Shown: positions 1 through 8,379 of the stretch, one piece after another
Numbering within the stretch: position 1 is the first letter of the stretch
How the letters are laid out: every line of letters starts with the position of its first letter
Assembly: GCA_020853095.1 (NCBI GenBank)
Contig: JADYZN010000023.1
Location: 1-42,091 of the forward strand
DNA length: 42,091 nucleotides
Direction of reading: 5' to 3'
Source of the DNA: Phycisphaerales bacterium
GTDB taxonomy: Bacteria; Planctomycetota; Phycisphaerae; Tepidisphaerales; Tepidisphaeraceae
Notes under the pieces: model-generated
Told to the model about the DNA's origin: nothing
What the model saw: only the letters and a program-made list of their open reading frames with translations
Databases searched by the model: none
Made by a program: the position numbers and the translations under genes

Positions 1-120
1 AACGAGTGCAGCATCTACACGATCGGCCTGATCATGCTCCAAAAAATCGACGCCACCGCGGCACAGGCCTTTGCCGCCGTCTTACGGCTATCCGAAGCGG
101 TCTCGCCAAAGTGGGGATGA
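1..120 (+). CDS. C-terminal fragment of an unidentified protein
   Basis: Frame 1 is open from the first base and ends at TGA 118-120, giving 39 residues that begin NECSIYTIGLIMLQK and end LSEAVSPKWG. The composition is protein-like, with a hydrophobic stretch followed by an Ala-rich helix. The stop lies 17 bases before the convergent stop of the ABC exporter, which is a normal gene boundary. The start is outside the window. I do not recognise the family. It could be chance open reading, but codon use looks ordinary. Confidence 0.45.
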   Translation, partial: NECSIYTIGLIMLQKIDATAAQAFAAVLRLSEAVSPKWG

Positions 121-137
121 GTCAGGCAGCGCGGGAT

Positions 138-2345
138 TTACGCGGGGGCGGACAAAAGCTGGCGTTCGTAGAGTTGCTCGTAGGTGGGGCAATTTCGCAG
201 CAATTGTTCGTGCGGGCCTTGGCCGACGATCCGGCCGCGTTCGAGCACCACGATGGTGTCGGCCGACAGGATCGTGCTGAACCGGTGGGCGATGATGAAG
301 GTGGTGCGCTGGTGCATCAGGCTCTCAATGGCCTGTTGAATCAGGTGTTCGCTTTCGGCGTCGACCTGGCTGGTCGCCTCGTCGAGCACGAGGATCGGGT
401 TGGCCTGATAGATGGCCCGCGCGATGCACAGCCGTTGTTTTTGGCCGCCGGAAAGCTGCGCGCCGTTTTCGCCCACGGGCGTGTCATAACCTTTCTCTTT
501 TTGCAGAATAAATTCAAGCGCGAAGGCGCGCTGGGCGGCGTCGATCACCCGCTGGCGGTCGGGGCGAAAGTCTCCATAGGCGATGTTTTGTTCGATGGTT
601 CCCGGAAAGAGGACCGAATCCTGCGTGACAATGCTGATCTGGCTGCGCAGGGAGCGCAACGTCGCCTGTCGAATGTCCACGTCGTCGATCAGCACCCGGC
701 CGACCTGCGGGTCGTAAAACCTGGGCAGCAGGGCCAGCATCGTCGTCTTGCCGCTGCCGTTGCGGCCGACCACCGCCACCGACTGGCCCCTGGGGATGGT
801 CAGGCTGAGGTCGATCAACGCCGGCCCGGTCGCGTTGGGATAAGTAAACGTGACGTTCTCGAATCGCACCTCGCGCTGGATCGGCGGGAGTTTGATCCGG
901 GCCAATTCCTGCCGAGGCGGGGGCGGCACGGATTTGCCATCGGCCCGCACGCCGCGCCGTCGTTCGATCGGCACGGCCAGCGTCTCAAAAATCCGCGTCG
1001 CGGCGGCGTTGGAGCGCTGCAGGATGTTGTTCACCTTGGTCATTCGCCGCAGCGAGTCTCCCATGCTCGCCAGGCACGCCATGACCATCAGAAAATCATC
1101 AGGCTCCAGCGACCGCGCCTTGAGCACCAGATAGGCCGCGTACATCACGATGCCCCCCACCAGCAGCAACGTCAGCGACTCGATGATCGGCCCGCTCATG
1201 GCGTCGATCCTGCTCATGCGAAGCTGCTGGCGCACCCGCTGGGCCATGATCACCCGGTAGCGTCGTCGCTCGTAACTTTCGGCGGTGGAAGCTTTTACCA
1301 CCCGCAAACCCAGGAGCGTTCCTTCCAGATGACCCAGCATGTCCGAGGAGCTTTGCAGCATTTTTTTGCTGGCCCGGCGCATTTTCTTGCCGAATTTTCG
1401 GATCAGGACGTAGATCGCCGGGGCGAACAGCACCACGAACAGCGTCAATTTCCAACTGAGGAGCATCGCCAACCCAAACGCCATCACCGCGTTGATCGGT
1501 TGCTGGATGCTGTTGCCGAGGACCTGTTTGAATCCTTCCTGAAGGCCGTTGGCATCCTGCGTCAGGCGGCTGGTGGCGTCGCTGGTGCCGCGAAGGCCGA
1601 AGAATTCAAGCGGAATGTGCAGGACGTGGTCGTACAGATGTCGGCGCAGATCATCGGTCGCCAGGATGGCGGCTTTTTCGGATAGGTATTCCTGAAAAAA
1701 CCGCACGAAATTGCCAAGCAGCGCCAGCGCCGCCAATACCCCGAAGACGGCGCCGATCGCCAGGACCTTGTCTTGCGGCAGGAAGCTGGATGCCTGCCGA
1801 ATGCCCAGCCAGTACCAGGGGAGCGGCCGAAGCTGCACCGTTCGCGTGATGCGTTGATCCCCTTGTCGGACGATCACGGCGGCGTGTTGGGATTCGGGGT
1901 TGGCCAGTGCGCCAACCACCGCGCCGGCGTCTTGGTCGGTGGGTTTGGCAAAGGCGACGGTCAATTCATCGTTGCGCTGCAAGTGATTGTTGGCGGCCAA
2001 CTTAGTGTCTGTGATCTTGATGATCTGGACCGATTGGCCATTTTCTGACAGCGAGACGCCGAGGCGCGACTGGGCGACCTGGCGGTCCACCCAGGTTTGC
2101 ACCCGTTCACCATAAATCAGGACGCGCAGGATCGGCAGCATGGCGCTCAGGCCGCTGGTGAAAAAAATTCCCGCGGCCAATGCGCAGAAGATGGATATGA
2201 TGACGATCCGGCGGTGCGGCCAGAGGTATCGGCAGGCACGCCAGAAATCGGCGCTGCTTTTGTGGTTGGAAGGAGGCGGTTGGCTCATGCAAAAAGGCTT
2301 ACGGGTCGATACACTTGCCTCGTCGGGCCGGTACAGACTGGACAT
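138..2345 (-). CDS. MsbA-type ABC exporter (fused permease and ATPase) with PDZ-like periplasmic insertion
   Basis: This is a half-transporter of about 735 residues that should work as a homodimer, flipping or exporting a lipid, lipid-linked glycan or drug across the inner membrane. The first membrane segment is near residues 45-73 and the second near 190-212, followed by the remaining exporter helices. The ATPase domain has Walker A GRNGSGKTT (about 527-535), signature LSGGQ (about 631), Walker B ILVLDE (about 651) and the H-loop histidine (about 687). Residues 94-173, between the first two helices, are far longer than in MsbA and read like a PDZ fold (LGVSLSE, then a D-E-L step, ending RTVQLRP). 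The start at 2345 is preceded by a purine-rich AAAGAAGA; an ATG at 2288 (716 residues) is also possible. It is divergent from the aminotransferase. The substrate is unknown; a lipid-linked sugar fits the neighbourhood. Confidence 0.9.
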   Translation of the reverse strand: MSSLYRPDEASVSTRKPFCMSQPPPSNHKSSADFWRACRYLWPHRRIVIISIFCALAAGIFFTSGLSAMLPILRVLIYGERVQTWVDRQVAQSRLGVSLSENGQSVQIIKITDTKLAANNHLQRNDELTVAFAKPTDQDAGAVVGALANPESQHAAVIVRQGDQRITRTVQLRPLPWYWLGIRQASSFLPQDKVLAIGAVFGVLAALALLGNFVRFFQEYLSEKAAILATDDLRRHLYDHVLHIPLEFFGLRGTSDATSRLTQDANGLQEGFKQVLGNSIQQPINAVMAFGLAMLLSWKLTLFVVLFAPAIYVLIRKFGKKMRRASKKMLQSSSDMLGHLEGTLLGLRVVKASTAESYERRRYRVIMAQRVRQQLRMSRIDAMSGPIIESLTLLLVGGIVMYAAYLVLKARSLEPDDFLMVMACLASMGDSLRRMTKVNNILQRSNAAATRIFETLAVPIERRRGVRADGKSVPPPPRQELARIKLPPIQREVRFENVTFTYPNATGPALIDLSLTIPRGQSVAVVGRNGSGKTTMLALLPRFYDPQVGRVLIDDVDIRQATLRSLRSQISIVTQDSVLFPGTIEQNIAYGDFRPDRQRVIDAAQRAFALEFILQKEKGYDTPVGENGAQLSGGQKQRLCIARAIYQANPILVLDEATSQVDAESEHLIQQAIESLMHQRTTFIIAHRFSTILSADTIVVLERGRIVGQGPHEQLLRNCPTYEQLYERQLLSAPA

Positions 2346-2435
2346 TGTAATCTTCTTTGATTGCGGCGGACAGCACAACGGGCGCCGATAAATTCAGTTA
2401 CGAACATAAGGCATTGCAACCAAACAGGTTATCGC

Positions 2436-3581
2436 ATGACCACACCCATTCCATTGTCATTGCCCGACATCACCCAACGCGAAGTTGACGCGGTGGTGGA
2501 TGCATTGTGGTCCAACACGCTGTCGATCGGGCCGCGGATCGAGCAGTTTGAGCGGCGATGCGCCGAGGTGGCTGGGAGGCGGTTCGCGGTGGGGGTGAGT
2601 TCCGGGACGGCCGGGCTGCATTGTGCGATGCTGGCGGAGGGGATCGGCCCGGGGGACGAGGTGATCACCACCTCGTTTTCGTTTGTCGCCAGCGCCAACT
2701 GTATTTTATTCGTGGGGGCCAAGCCGGTGTTTGTGGACATCGACCCGCGCACGCTGAACATGGATTTGGGCAAGATCGAGTCGGCGATCACCAAGCAAAC
2801 CCGCGCGATCGTGGCGGTGGAGACCTTTGGCCACCCCGGCGGGATGGTGGAGCTGGAACTGCTGGCCCGCAAGCATGGATTGACGCTGATCGAAGATTGT
2901 TGCGAGGGGTTTGGCGGGCGGATCGACCAGCGACCCATCGGCTCGTTCGGGCAGGCGGGGATATTTGGATTTCATCCCAACAAACAGATCACCACCGGCG
3001 AGGGAGGGATGATCGTCACGGACGATGAGACGTTCGCCGATTCATGCAGGGCGTTGCGCAACCAGGGGCGTGAAGGAACCGCCTGGCTGTCTCATCAACG
3101 GCTGGGATACAACTATCGTCTTGGCGAGTTGAATGCGGCGTTGGGGTTGGCACAGGTGGGCCGGCTGGATGAGATTCTGGAAAACCGCCGGCGGGTCGCC
3201 AATACGTACATGCGGCGATTGATGACCAACCGATGCCTGATTCTGCCGACGCTGGATGAACATGAGCTGGTGTCGTGGTTTGTTTTTGTGGTTCGGCTGA
3301 ACGATTTGTTCTCACCCGCCAATCGCGATCAAATTCTGGGCGATCTGCGCGATGAGGGGATCGGATGCAACAACTATTTTCCCCCCATCCATCTCCAGCC
3401 GTACATGATCGAACGGTTCGGATTCGCGCCGGGTGTTTTGCCCGTCACCGAATACGTCGCCGCCCGCACCATCGCGCTGCCGTTTTTCTCGCAGATGACC
3501 GAACGGCAGGTCATGCGGGTGTGCGACACGCTGGAACAACTGCTGGAAAAGACGCTCATCAAGCCCAATTCACGTTTTTGA
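2436..3581 (+). CDS. DegT/DnrJ/EryC1/StrS family PLP-dependent sugar aminotransferase
   Basis: This 381-residue protein is of normal length for enzymes that transaminate keto-sugars on nucleotide diphosphates, making amino sugars for polysaccharides. It shows the GVSSGTAGLH segment near residue 53, the PLP-ring aspartate in LIEDCCEGFG (D154), and the Schiff-base lysine in FHPNKQITTGEGG (K183). The C-terminal half has the usual GYNYRLGELNAALGLAQ and NYFPPIHLQPY segments. The ATG at 2436 fits the family N-terminus (PLSLPDITQREVDAV); the longer open frame back to 2361 has no family support. It is divergent from the ABC exporter and convergent with the adaptor gene. The oxidoreductase at 9732-10772 could make its keto-sugar substrate, but that link is inference. 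Confidence 0.93.
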   Translation: MTTPIPLSLPDITQREVDAVVDALWSNTLSIGPRIEQFERRCAEVAGRRFAVGVSSGTAGLHCAMLAEGIGPGDEVITTSFSFVASANCILFVGAKPVFVDIDPRTLNMDLGKIESAITKQTRAIVAVETFGHPGGMVELELLARKHGLTLIEDCCEGFGGRIDQRPIGSFGQAGIFGFHPNKQITTGEGGMIVTDDETFADSCRALRNQGREGTAWLSHQRLGYNYRLGELNAALGLAQVGRLDEILENRRRVANTYMRRLMTNRCLILPTLDEHELVSWFVFVVRLNDLFSPANRDQILGDLRDEGIGCNNYFPPIHLQPYMIERFGFAPGVLPVTEYVAARTIALPFFSQMTERQVMRVCDTLEQLLEKTLIKPNSRF

Positions 3582-3620
3582 TTTCGTCGCCGGCGTTCGC
3601 GTACGCGCGGGGGGGGTCAT

Positions 3621-5225
3621 TTATCGGTCGACGGAAACTTTTGCGGTTTGGGTGTCCGTCGGGGCGGGTTTGCGACGTGCCCGCAGGGCGTCGGTGGGGG
3701 AGGTCGTCGGGCCGAGTTTGATCCCGGCGCTTTCGAGCAGTTGGCGGCCCTGGCCCATCTGCAACAGCAGCACCTGGTCGCCGGCGGACAAGCCGCTGAC
3801 GATCTGCACGTGGGTCTGGTTGCTGGTCCCGACGGTGACTTTTCGAGGCTGGGGATGGGCCTGGCCGCGAACGAAGACGTAGTTTTCCTTGCCGACGGAG
3901 TAGATGCAGGCCAGCGGGACCGCCATCACGTCCGCGAGGCTGTCGACGAGCACCTCGGCCTGCACGCCAAGGCCGGGTTTGAGGTCCGGTGGCGTGAAAT
4001 CCAGCGTCAGATCGACGGGGTATTCCTTCAGGTCCGGGTTCCACCAGCGCTGGCTGTTGTCGGCCAGCACGCTGATCTTGGTCAGCTTGGCGGTCACGGG
4101 GTCGGGGATGCCGACGATTTTGACCACGGCCAACTGGCCGAGGTGGAGCTTGGAGACCTGCGCCTCGGGCACGCGGATGACCGCCTTCATCGAGCTGGTG
4201 TCGGGCAATCGCAGAAGCAACTGCCGCTCGCGGACGGAAGTGCCCTCCTGGATGGGCGTCTGCTGGCTGCGGTCGAAGCTGGAGGAATAGACCACCATTC
4301 CATCGGCCGGCGCCTTGATGGTGCAATTGACCACCTGTTCCCGCATGTGTTCCACGCGCCGGCGGCGGAGCATCACGGACTGGTCGCGCGCCTGTTCATC
4401 GGCGATTTTCTGGGACAGGTTGCTGGCGTTTTCACGTTTGACACGGGTGAGTTTCTGTTCGGCCTGGGCGAGGGCGTTTTTCTTGCTGGTCAAATCCTTT
4501 TCGTGGGTGTATTGAGCCAGCACTTTCAGGGCGGTGGATTTTTTTTCCAGGTCGTTTTGCGCCGTCAGAAGGTCCAGCTCGCTTTTTTTGACGTCCGCGG
4601 CGGTCACGAATCCCTTGGCGAACAGGCTGCGGGTCTGGTTGAGGTCTTCCTGGCGGTTTTGCAGCGTCGTCTCGGCCATTTCCTTGTTGCGCTGGGCGTC
4701 GGAGAGCAACTGCGGATAAATTCCCTCGGTGTATTCCTGCAAATCCAACTGGGCCAGCGTCAGTTCCACGTGGGCGGCTTCGAGGTTGGCGGCGTTGGTC
4801 AGTTCCTGGATGCCGCGCTGCTCCTTGGAAGCGGTCAGGTCCGCCTCGGCGCGCTGCAAATCGAGGGTCGCATCCTCCAGTTTCTGCTTGATCTGCGAGG
4901 AATCGAGGATCAGGATCACGTCCCCCTTCTTCACGGTGCTGCCTTCCTTGACCACGAAGGTGATGGCGTTTTGCCCCTCGACCTGGCAGGAGACGTCGAT
5001 GTTGTTGATCGACTGCAACTCCCCATCCTTGGTCACGCGCACGTCCAGCGTCATCGGTTCCACCGAATAGTACGTGCCGCCGTCGGCGTTGCCGGATGAT
5101 CGAAGATGGTTTCGCGCCAGCCACGCCAGCCCGATCGCCACCACCAGCACCGCGGGGATCGCCACCCACAGCCAGCCGGATCGGCCCCGGCTCTTCAACA
5201 CGTTTGGAACTGGCACAACGCTCAT
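3621..5225 (-). CDS. HlyD/MacA-like periplasmic adaptor of an efflux system
   Basis: This 534-residue membrane-fusion protein bridges an inner-membrane pump and an outer-membrane channel. One N-terminal anchor lies at about residues 20-37 (WLWVAIPAVLVVAIGLAWLA). Then come the first half of the lipoyl/biotinyl domain (VKEGSTVKKGDVILILDSSQ), a long alpha-hairpin coiled coil of roughly 200 residues, the second lipoyl half (CTIKAPADGMVVYSS), a beta-barrel and a membrane-proximal domain (GLGVQAEVLVDSL onward). The long hairpin and the GDVILILD segment are closer to MacA/HlyD adaptors than to short AcrA-type ones. It lies 12 bases downstream of the TolC-like gene, so the two form an operon. No MacB, RND or ABC pump adjoins, so its pump must be elsewhere, or the exporter at 138-2345. 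Confidence 0.88.
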   Translation of the reverse strand: MSVVPVPNVLKSRGRSGWLWVAIPAVLVVAIGLAWLARNHLRSSGNADGGTYYSVEPMTLDVRVTKDGELQSINNIDVSCQVEGQNAITFVVKEGSTVKKGDVILILDSSQIKQKLEDATLDLQRAEADLTASKEQRGIQELTNAANLEAAHVELTLAQLDLQEYTEGIYPQLLSDAQRNKEMAETTLQNRQEDLNQTRSLFAKGFVTAADVKKSELDLLTAQNDLEKKSTALKVLAQYTHEKDLTSKKNALAQAEQKLTRVKRENASNLSQKIADEQARDQSVMLRRRRVEHMREQVVNCTIKAPADGMVVYSSSFDRSQQTPIQEGTSVRERQLLLRLPDTSSMKAVIRVPEAQVSKLHLGQLAVVKIVGIPDPVTAKLTKISVLADNSQRWWNPDLKEYPVDLTLDFTPPDLKPGLGVQAEVLVDSLADVMAVPLACIYSVGKENYVFVRGQAHPQPRKVTVGTSNQTHVQIVSGLSAGDQVLLLQMGQGRQLLESAGIKLGPTTSPTDALRARRKPAPTDTQTAKVSVDR

Positions 5226-5237
5226 GATGATCTTGAT

Positions 5238-7043
5238 TTATTCAACGGAGGCCCGCTTGTTCATCAACGCTTCCCGATCCATCGCCTGGCCCAGCGCCCC
5301 GGCGCGGGGGTCCACCCGCAGCGTCCCGGTCTCCTGGAGATACCGCAGCACGGAAATCTGCAATTGCGCCCTCGCCTGATCGTAGGCATCCTGCGCGGTT
5401 AAAAGCGAACTTTGCGCCTCGACCACATCCCGCGAGGTGACCTGTCCCTCCTTGAGCAGCTCGCCGGCGTAATCCAGCCGACGGCGGGCCAGCTCGATCC
5501 CCAGCCGCTGAATTTCAAGCGACACCTGCGCCGACCGGATCGCCCGCAGCGCATCGCGCGCCGAGATCGCGACCTGATCCCGCATGGATTCATACGCCCG
5601 CTGCGCCCGCTGCAACAGGATCAGCGAACGGCGATAGGTGTTGCGTTCGGCCACGCGGTCCACCGGCAAATCCAACGTCACGCCCGCGCCATAATTCAGC
5701 GTGCGATTTTCGATGTCGGATGCCGGACCAAACCCCACCGGGTTGCCGACGCTCACATCCGCATCGAGGTCCAGGTCCGGCAGCAGCCCGTTTTTCGCCA
5801 CCGACACCTGCCGGCGGGCATCGTCCACCTGGTCCCGCGCGGTCTGGATGTCCAGCCGATACTGCATCGCCAGTTTGATCACATCCTCCACCGGCGTGTG
5901 CGGGACTTCCAGGGACAATTCCACCGGAATCACTTCCAGTTCCTGGTCGATGGGCATGCCCAGCGCGATCTTGAACCGGTCGATCGCGCTCTGGTAGGAC
6001 TCCTGCGCATCGACCAGCGAACTCTCGGCCGTCAGCAACGCCTGCAACGACCGCTGCACCTCAAGGAAGCTGATCTTGCCCGCTTCGTACAGCGCCTGCG
6101 TGCGCTCGGTCAACGAGGCGAGATTTCGATAATTCAGCCGTCGATTCGACAATCCCTGCTGCTGGGTCAGCAGGCGGAAATACTGGGCGGCGATGTCCAC
6201 GACAAACTGTCGGCGGTAATCCTCAAACGCCCGCACCTGGTAGACCATCTGCCGTTCGCTGGAAATCAGCGGCTCAAGATTCACCATCCCCGCGCCGCGC
6301 AACAACGGAACCGATCCGCTGAGCGCCACCTGCGCTGATTCCCCCTCGGTGATCGCGCCGGTGAGCGTATCGACGAAGCTGACAAGGGTTTGCGCCACGA
6401 CCTCGCCGCCGTACGGAAGTTGCTGTCGAACCCCCGCCGAGGCGGTGGCCGTCAACGCCGACCGATAGGCCACGTCGCGCTGGCCCCCTTTGTAATGCAA
6501 ACCGGTGGTTACGAACGGGCGCGGCTCAAAAAGATGCCGCTGCAACGTCACATCCAGGGCGGCCAGATACAACCCTTCCATCTGCGTCTGGTATTCGCGG
6601 CTGTGCTGGACGGCGTATTCGATCGAACGGAACAGATCCAGTTTGGCGCCCGGGGCATTGGGCGCGGGCGGACCGAGTTCCAGCCGATCCGATCCCAGGC
6701 GTCGTTGCAGTTGTTCGCCGAACAGCTCGGGCAGGTTGGAGGTGGGCTGGGTGCTGGGGACCGGCGGCCCCAACGGCACATCGGACAGTTCAACATGGGC
6801 CGGCTCGATCGGCGCGGTGGTCGGCGGGGCAAGGGGCGTCGTCGGGATTTGGGCGAAGGCTTTGGATTGCGGAGCAGGCTCCACGGTTGTCGGGGCCGTG
6901 GATTGCGGCTGATACCCCAATGTCGTTTCCTTGCGGTCGGCGAGGATGCGCTGTACCTGCTCGTCGGCCGACCGCCGATGGGCTTCCGGCGAACAGCCGG
7001 CCATCATCAGGCCGCTCAGGATGAACACAATCGTCCTTCTCAC
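5238..7043 (-). CDS. TolC-family outer-membrane efflux lipoprotein
   Basis: This 601-residue outer-membrane efflux protein would form the trimeric exit duct used by the adaptor just downstream. The N-terminus is a lipoprotein signal (MRRTIVFILSGLMMAGC, cleavage before C17), followed by about 100 Pro/Thr-rich residues that are longer than usual. Two OEP-type helical repeats follow, rich in QRSLQALLTAESSLVDAQESY-like coiled coil, with the second repeat ending VVEAQSSLLTAQDAYDQARA. The two-repeat structure and total length fit TolC/OprM relatives. It is first in a two-gene operon with the adaptor. It starts 73 bases downstream of the pyruvyl transferase stop, on the same strand. Confidence 0.9.
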   Translation of the reverse strand: MRRTIVFILSGLMMAGCSPEAHRRSADEQVQRILADRKETTLGYQPQSTAPTTVEPAPQSKAFAQIPTTPLAPPTTAPIEPAHVELSDVPLGPPVPSTQPTSNLPELFGEQLQRRLGSDRLELGPPAPNAPGAKLDLFRSIEYAVQHSREYQTQMEGLYLAALDVTLQRHLFEPRPFVTTGLHYKGGQRDVAYRSALTATASAGVRQQLPYGGEVVAQTLVSFVDTLTGAITEGESAQVALSGSVPLLRGAGMVNLEPLISSERQMVYQVRAFEDYRRQFVVDIAAQYFRLLTQQQGLSNRRLNYRNLASLTERTQALYEAGKISFLEVQRSLQALLTAESSLVDAQESYQSAIDRFKIALGMPIDQELEVIPVELSLEVPHTPVEDVIKLAMQYRLDIQTARDQVDDARRQVSVAKNGLLPDLDLDADVSVGNPVGFGPASDIENRTLNYGAGVTLDLPVDRVAERNTYRRSLILLQRAQRAYESMRDQVAISARDALRAIRSAQVSLEIQRLGIELARRRLDYAGELLKEGQVTSRDVVEAQSSLLTAQDAYDQARAQLQISVLRYLQETGTLRVDPRAGALGQAMDREALMNKRASVE

Positions 7044-7116
7044 GGGAAGTTGTCAGTGTATCAGCCAAAAATGAAAAACCCACCCTTTGCGAAGGTTGCG
7101 AACGAAAAAAAATGGA

Positions 7117-8379
7117 TCATTGTTTCGAGCCGGCCGGCAGCGCGGCCAGATGGTCGTAGGCCCGGCGGCCGCGTTCGATCTGCCGGCGGGCGGCTTCCAG
7201 CAGTGGCTGTCGCAATGCCGGCGCGGCGTTCCATTGCGATTCGATCGCCCGGCGCAATCGTCCGGCCAGATCGGGCTGGTCGGCCGGAACGATCAGGCAT
7301 CCATCGGGAAACTGACCCGCGATGCCGCGCATTTTGGCCGTGTAATAATCCGATGCGACGACCCCCACCACCGGCACACCCTGCGACAGCGCGAAAATGG
7401 CCGCGTGATAACTGCCGGTCATCACCACCCGACAACATCCAACCCGCTCCATCACCTCCTGGGGGGTGTCGGGGATCGACCAGTTGCCCGTGTCCATGAG
7501 TTGGCCGATGGATGTCACATCCGAATCCTCATCCTGCAACGCGATCGGCAGCGGGATCAGCGGGCCATTGAGTTGGTTGGACAGGTCGGCCAGGACCATC
7601 TTGAAAACGTGCAGTTGCCCGGCCAGCGCGCCGGCATAACCGGCCACCCGCAGATTCACCCCGATTCCATTGGCCGGGGCATCGGTTCGACCCAGATAGA
7701 CCGCTTCGATGGCATCATCGCCGGTGGTGTCGATGTAGTCCACCTTCACGCCCAGCTCATTGATCAAAGGGCGGCTGGTGACCGCCTCGCGCAAGGTCAG
7801 AAGATGAAGATGGTTCATCACCTCCGCGCCAAAGGACCGCAAAGCCGGATTATGCAGAGGACCCACCCCCTGCCCCACCATCGCGGTCCGTTTGTTCATC
7901 GACTGCGCCATCGCCAGCGTCCCCAGCACCATGCGGGCTTGATGTTCAAACGGGTCGGTGAGGTATCCGCCGCCGGTGCCGATGACCAGGTCCGCGTCGC
8001 GCACGGCCGACAGGTATGCCCGCATCGGCGCATCATCCACGCCCCGCGCACCCAACAACGGCCCCAGGATGGTTTGAATGAACAAAGCCCCCCGCCGGCG
8101 GGCGTTTTCGATCCGATGATAAAGGCGATCGTGGATCATCACCGGCAGCGGGCAACCTTCAAGGATGGAGGTCAGCGTCCATTGGCGCGCTCCTTCGCAC
8201 CACAACGGCTGTGCCTGCGGAACCAGCCGTCGAAGTCGCCGGGCATCGGCCGTCAGGCACTGGATCCGCGCATCGGGAAAACGTTCGGCCAGCCGTCGGG
8301 CGGCGACCTGCAACATGGCGACATCCCCCATGTTGCGAAGCGAATACGAAGAATTGTCCAGCAGGATTCGACGGATCAT
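7117..8379 (-). CDS. Polysaccharide pyruvyl transferase family protein
   Basis: This protein of about 420 residues would add ketal-linked pyruvate to a sugar of a surface polysaccharide. The N-terminus MIRRILLDNSSYSLRNMGDV matches the family opening, in which N-x-GD is followed by a hydrophobic helix. The C-terminal GSYHAAIFALSQGVPVVGV carries the conserved histidine and the G-x-P loop. The start ATG (8377-8379) overlaps the stop TGA of the PP-loop gene in the sequence ATGA, so the two are translationally coupled. A longer frame back to 8559 would run inside that gene and is rejected. It is followed on the same strand by the TolC/adaptor pair. The sugar substrate cannot be told; family members also include the peptidoglycan-linked CsaB group. 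Confidence 0.85.
   Translation of the reverse strand: MIRRILLDNSSYSLRNMGDVAMLQVAARRLAERFPDARIQCLTADARRLRRLVPQAQPLWCEGARQWTLTSILEGCPLPVMIHDRLYHRIENARRRGALFIQTILGPLLGARGVDDAPMRAYLSAVRDADLVIGTGGGYLTDPFEHQARMVLGTLAMAQSMNKRTAMVGQGVGPLHNPALRSFGAEVMNHLHLLTLREAVTSRPLINELGVKVDYIDTTGDDAIEAVYLGRTDAPANGIGVNLRVAGYAGALAGQLHVFKMVLADLSNQLNGPLIPLPIALQDEDSDVTSIGQLMDTGNWSIPDTPQEVMERVGCCRVVMTGSYHAAIFALSQGVPVVGVVASDYYTAKMRGIAGQFPDGCLIVPADQPDLAGRLRRAIESQWNAAPALRQPLLEAARRQIERGRRAYDHLAALPAGSKQ

Noticed and set aside
6-1685. Long open frame of 559 codons on the plus strand opposite the ABC exporter
   Set aside because: It has the Arg/His/Gly/Ala-rich composition of a GC-rich antisense frame and no family motifs; the minus-strand exporter has all its ATPase motifs.
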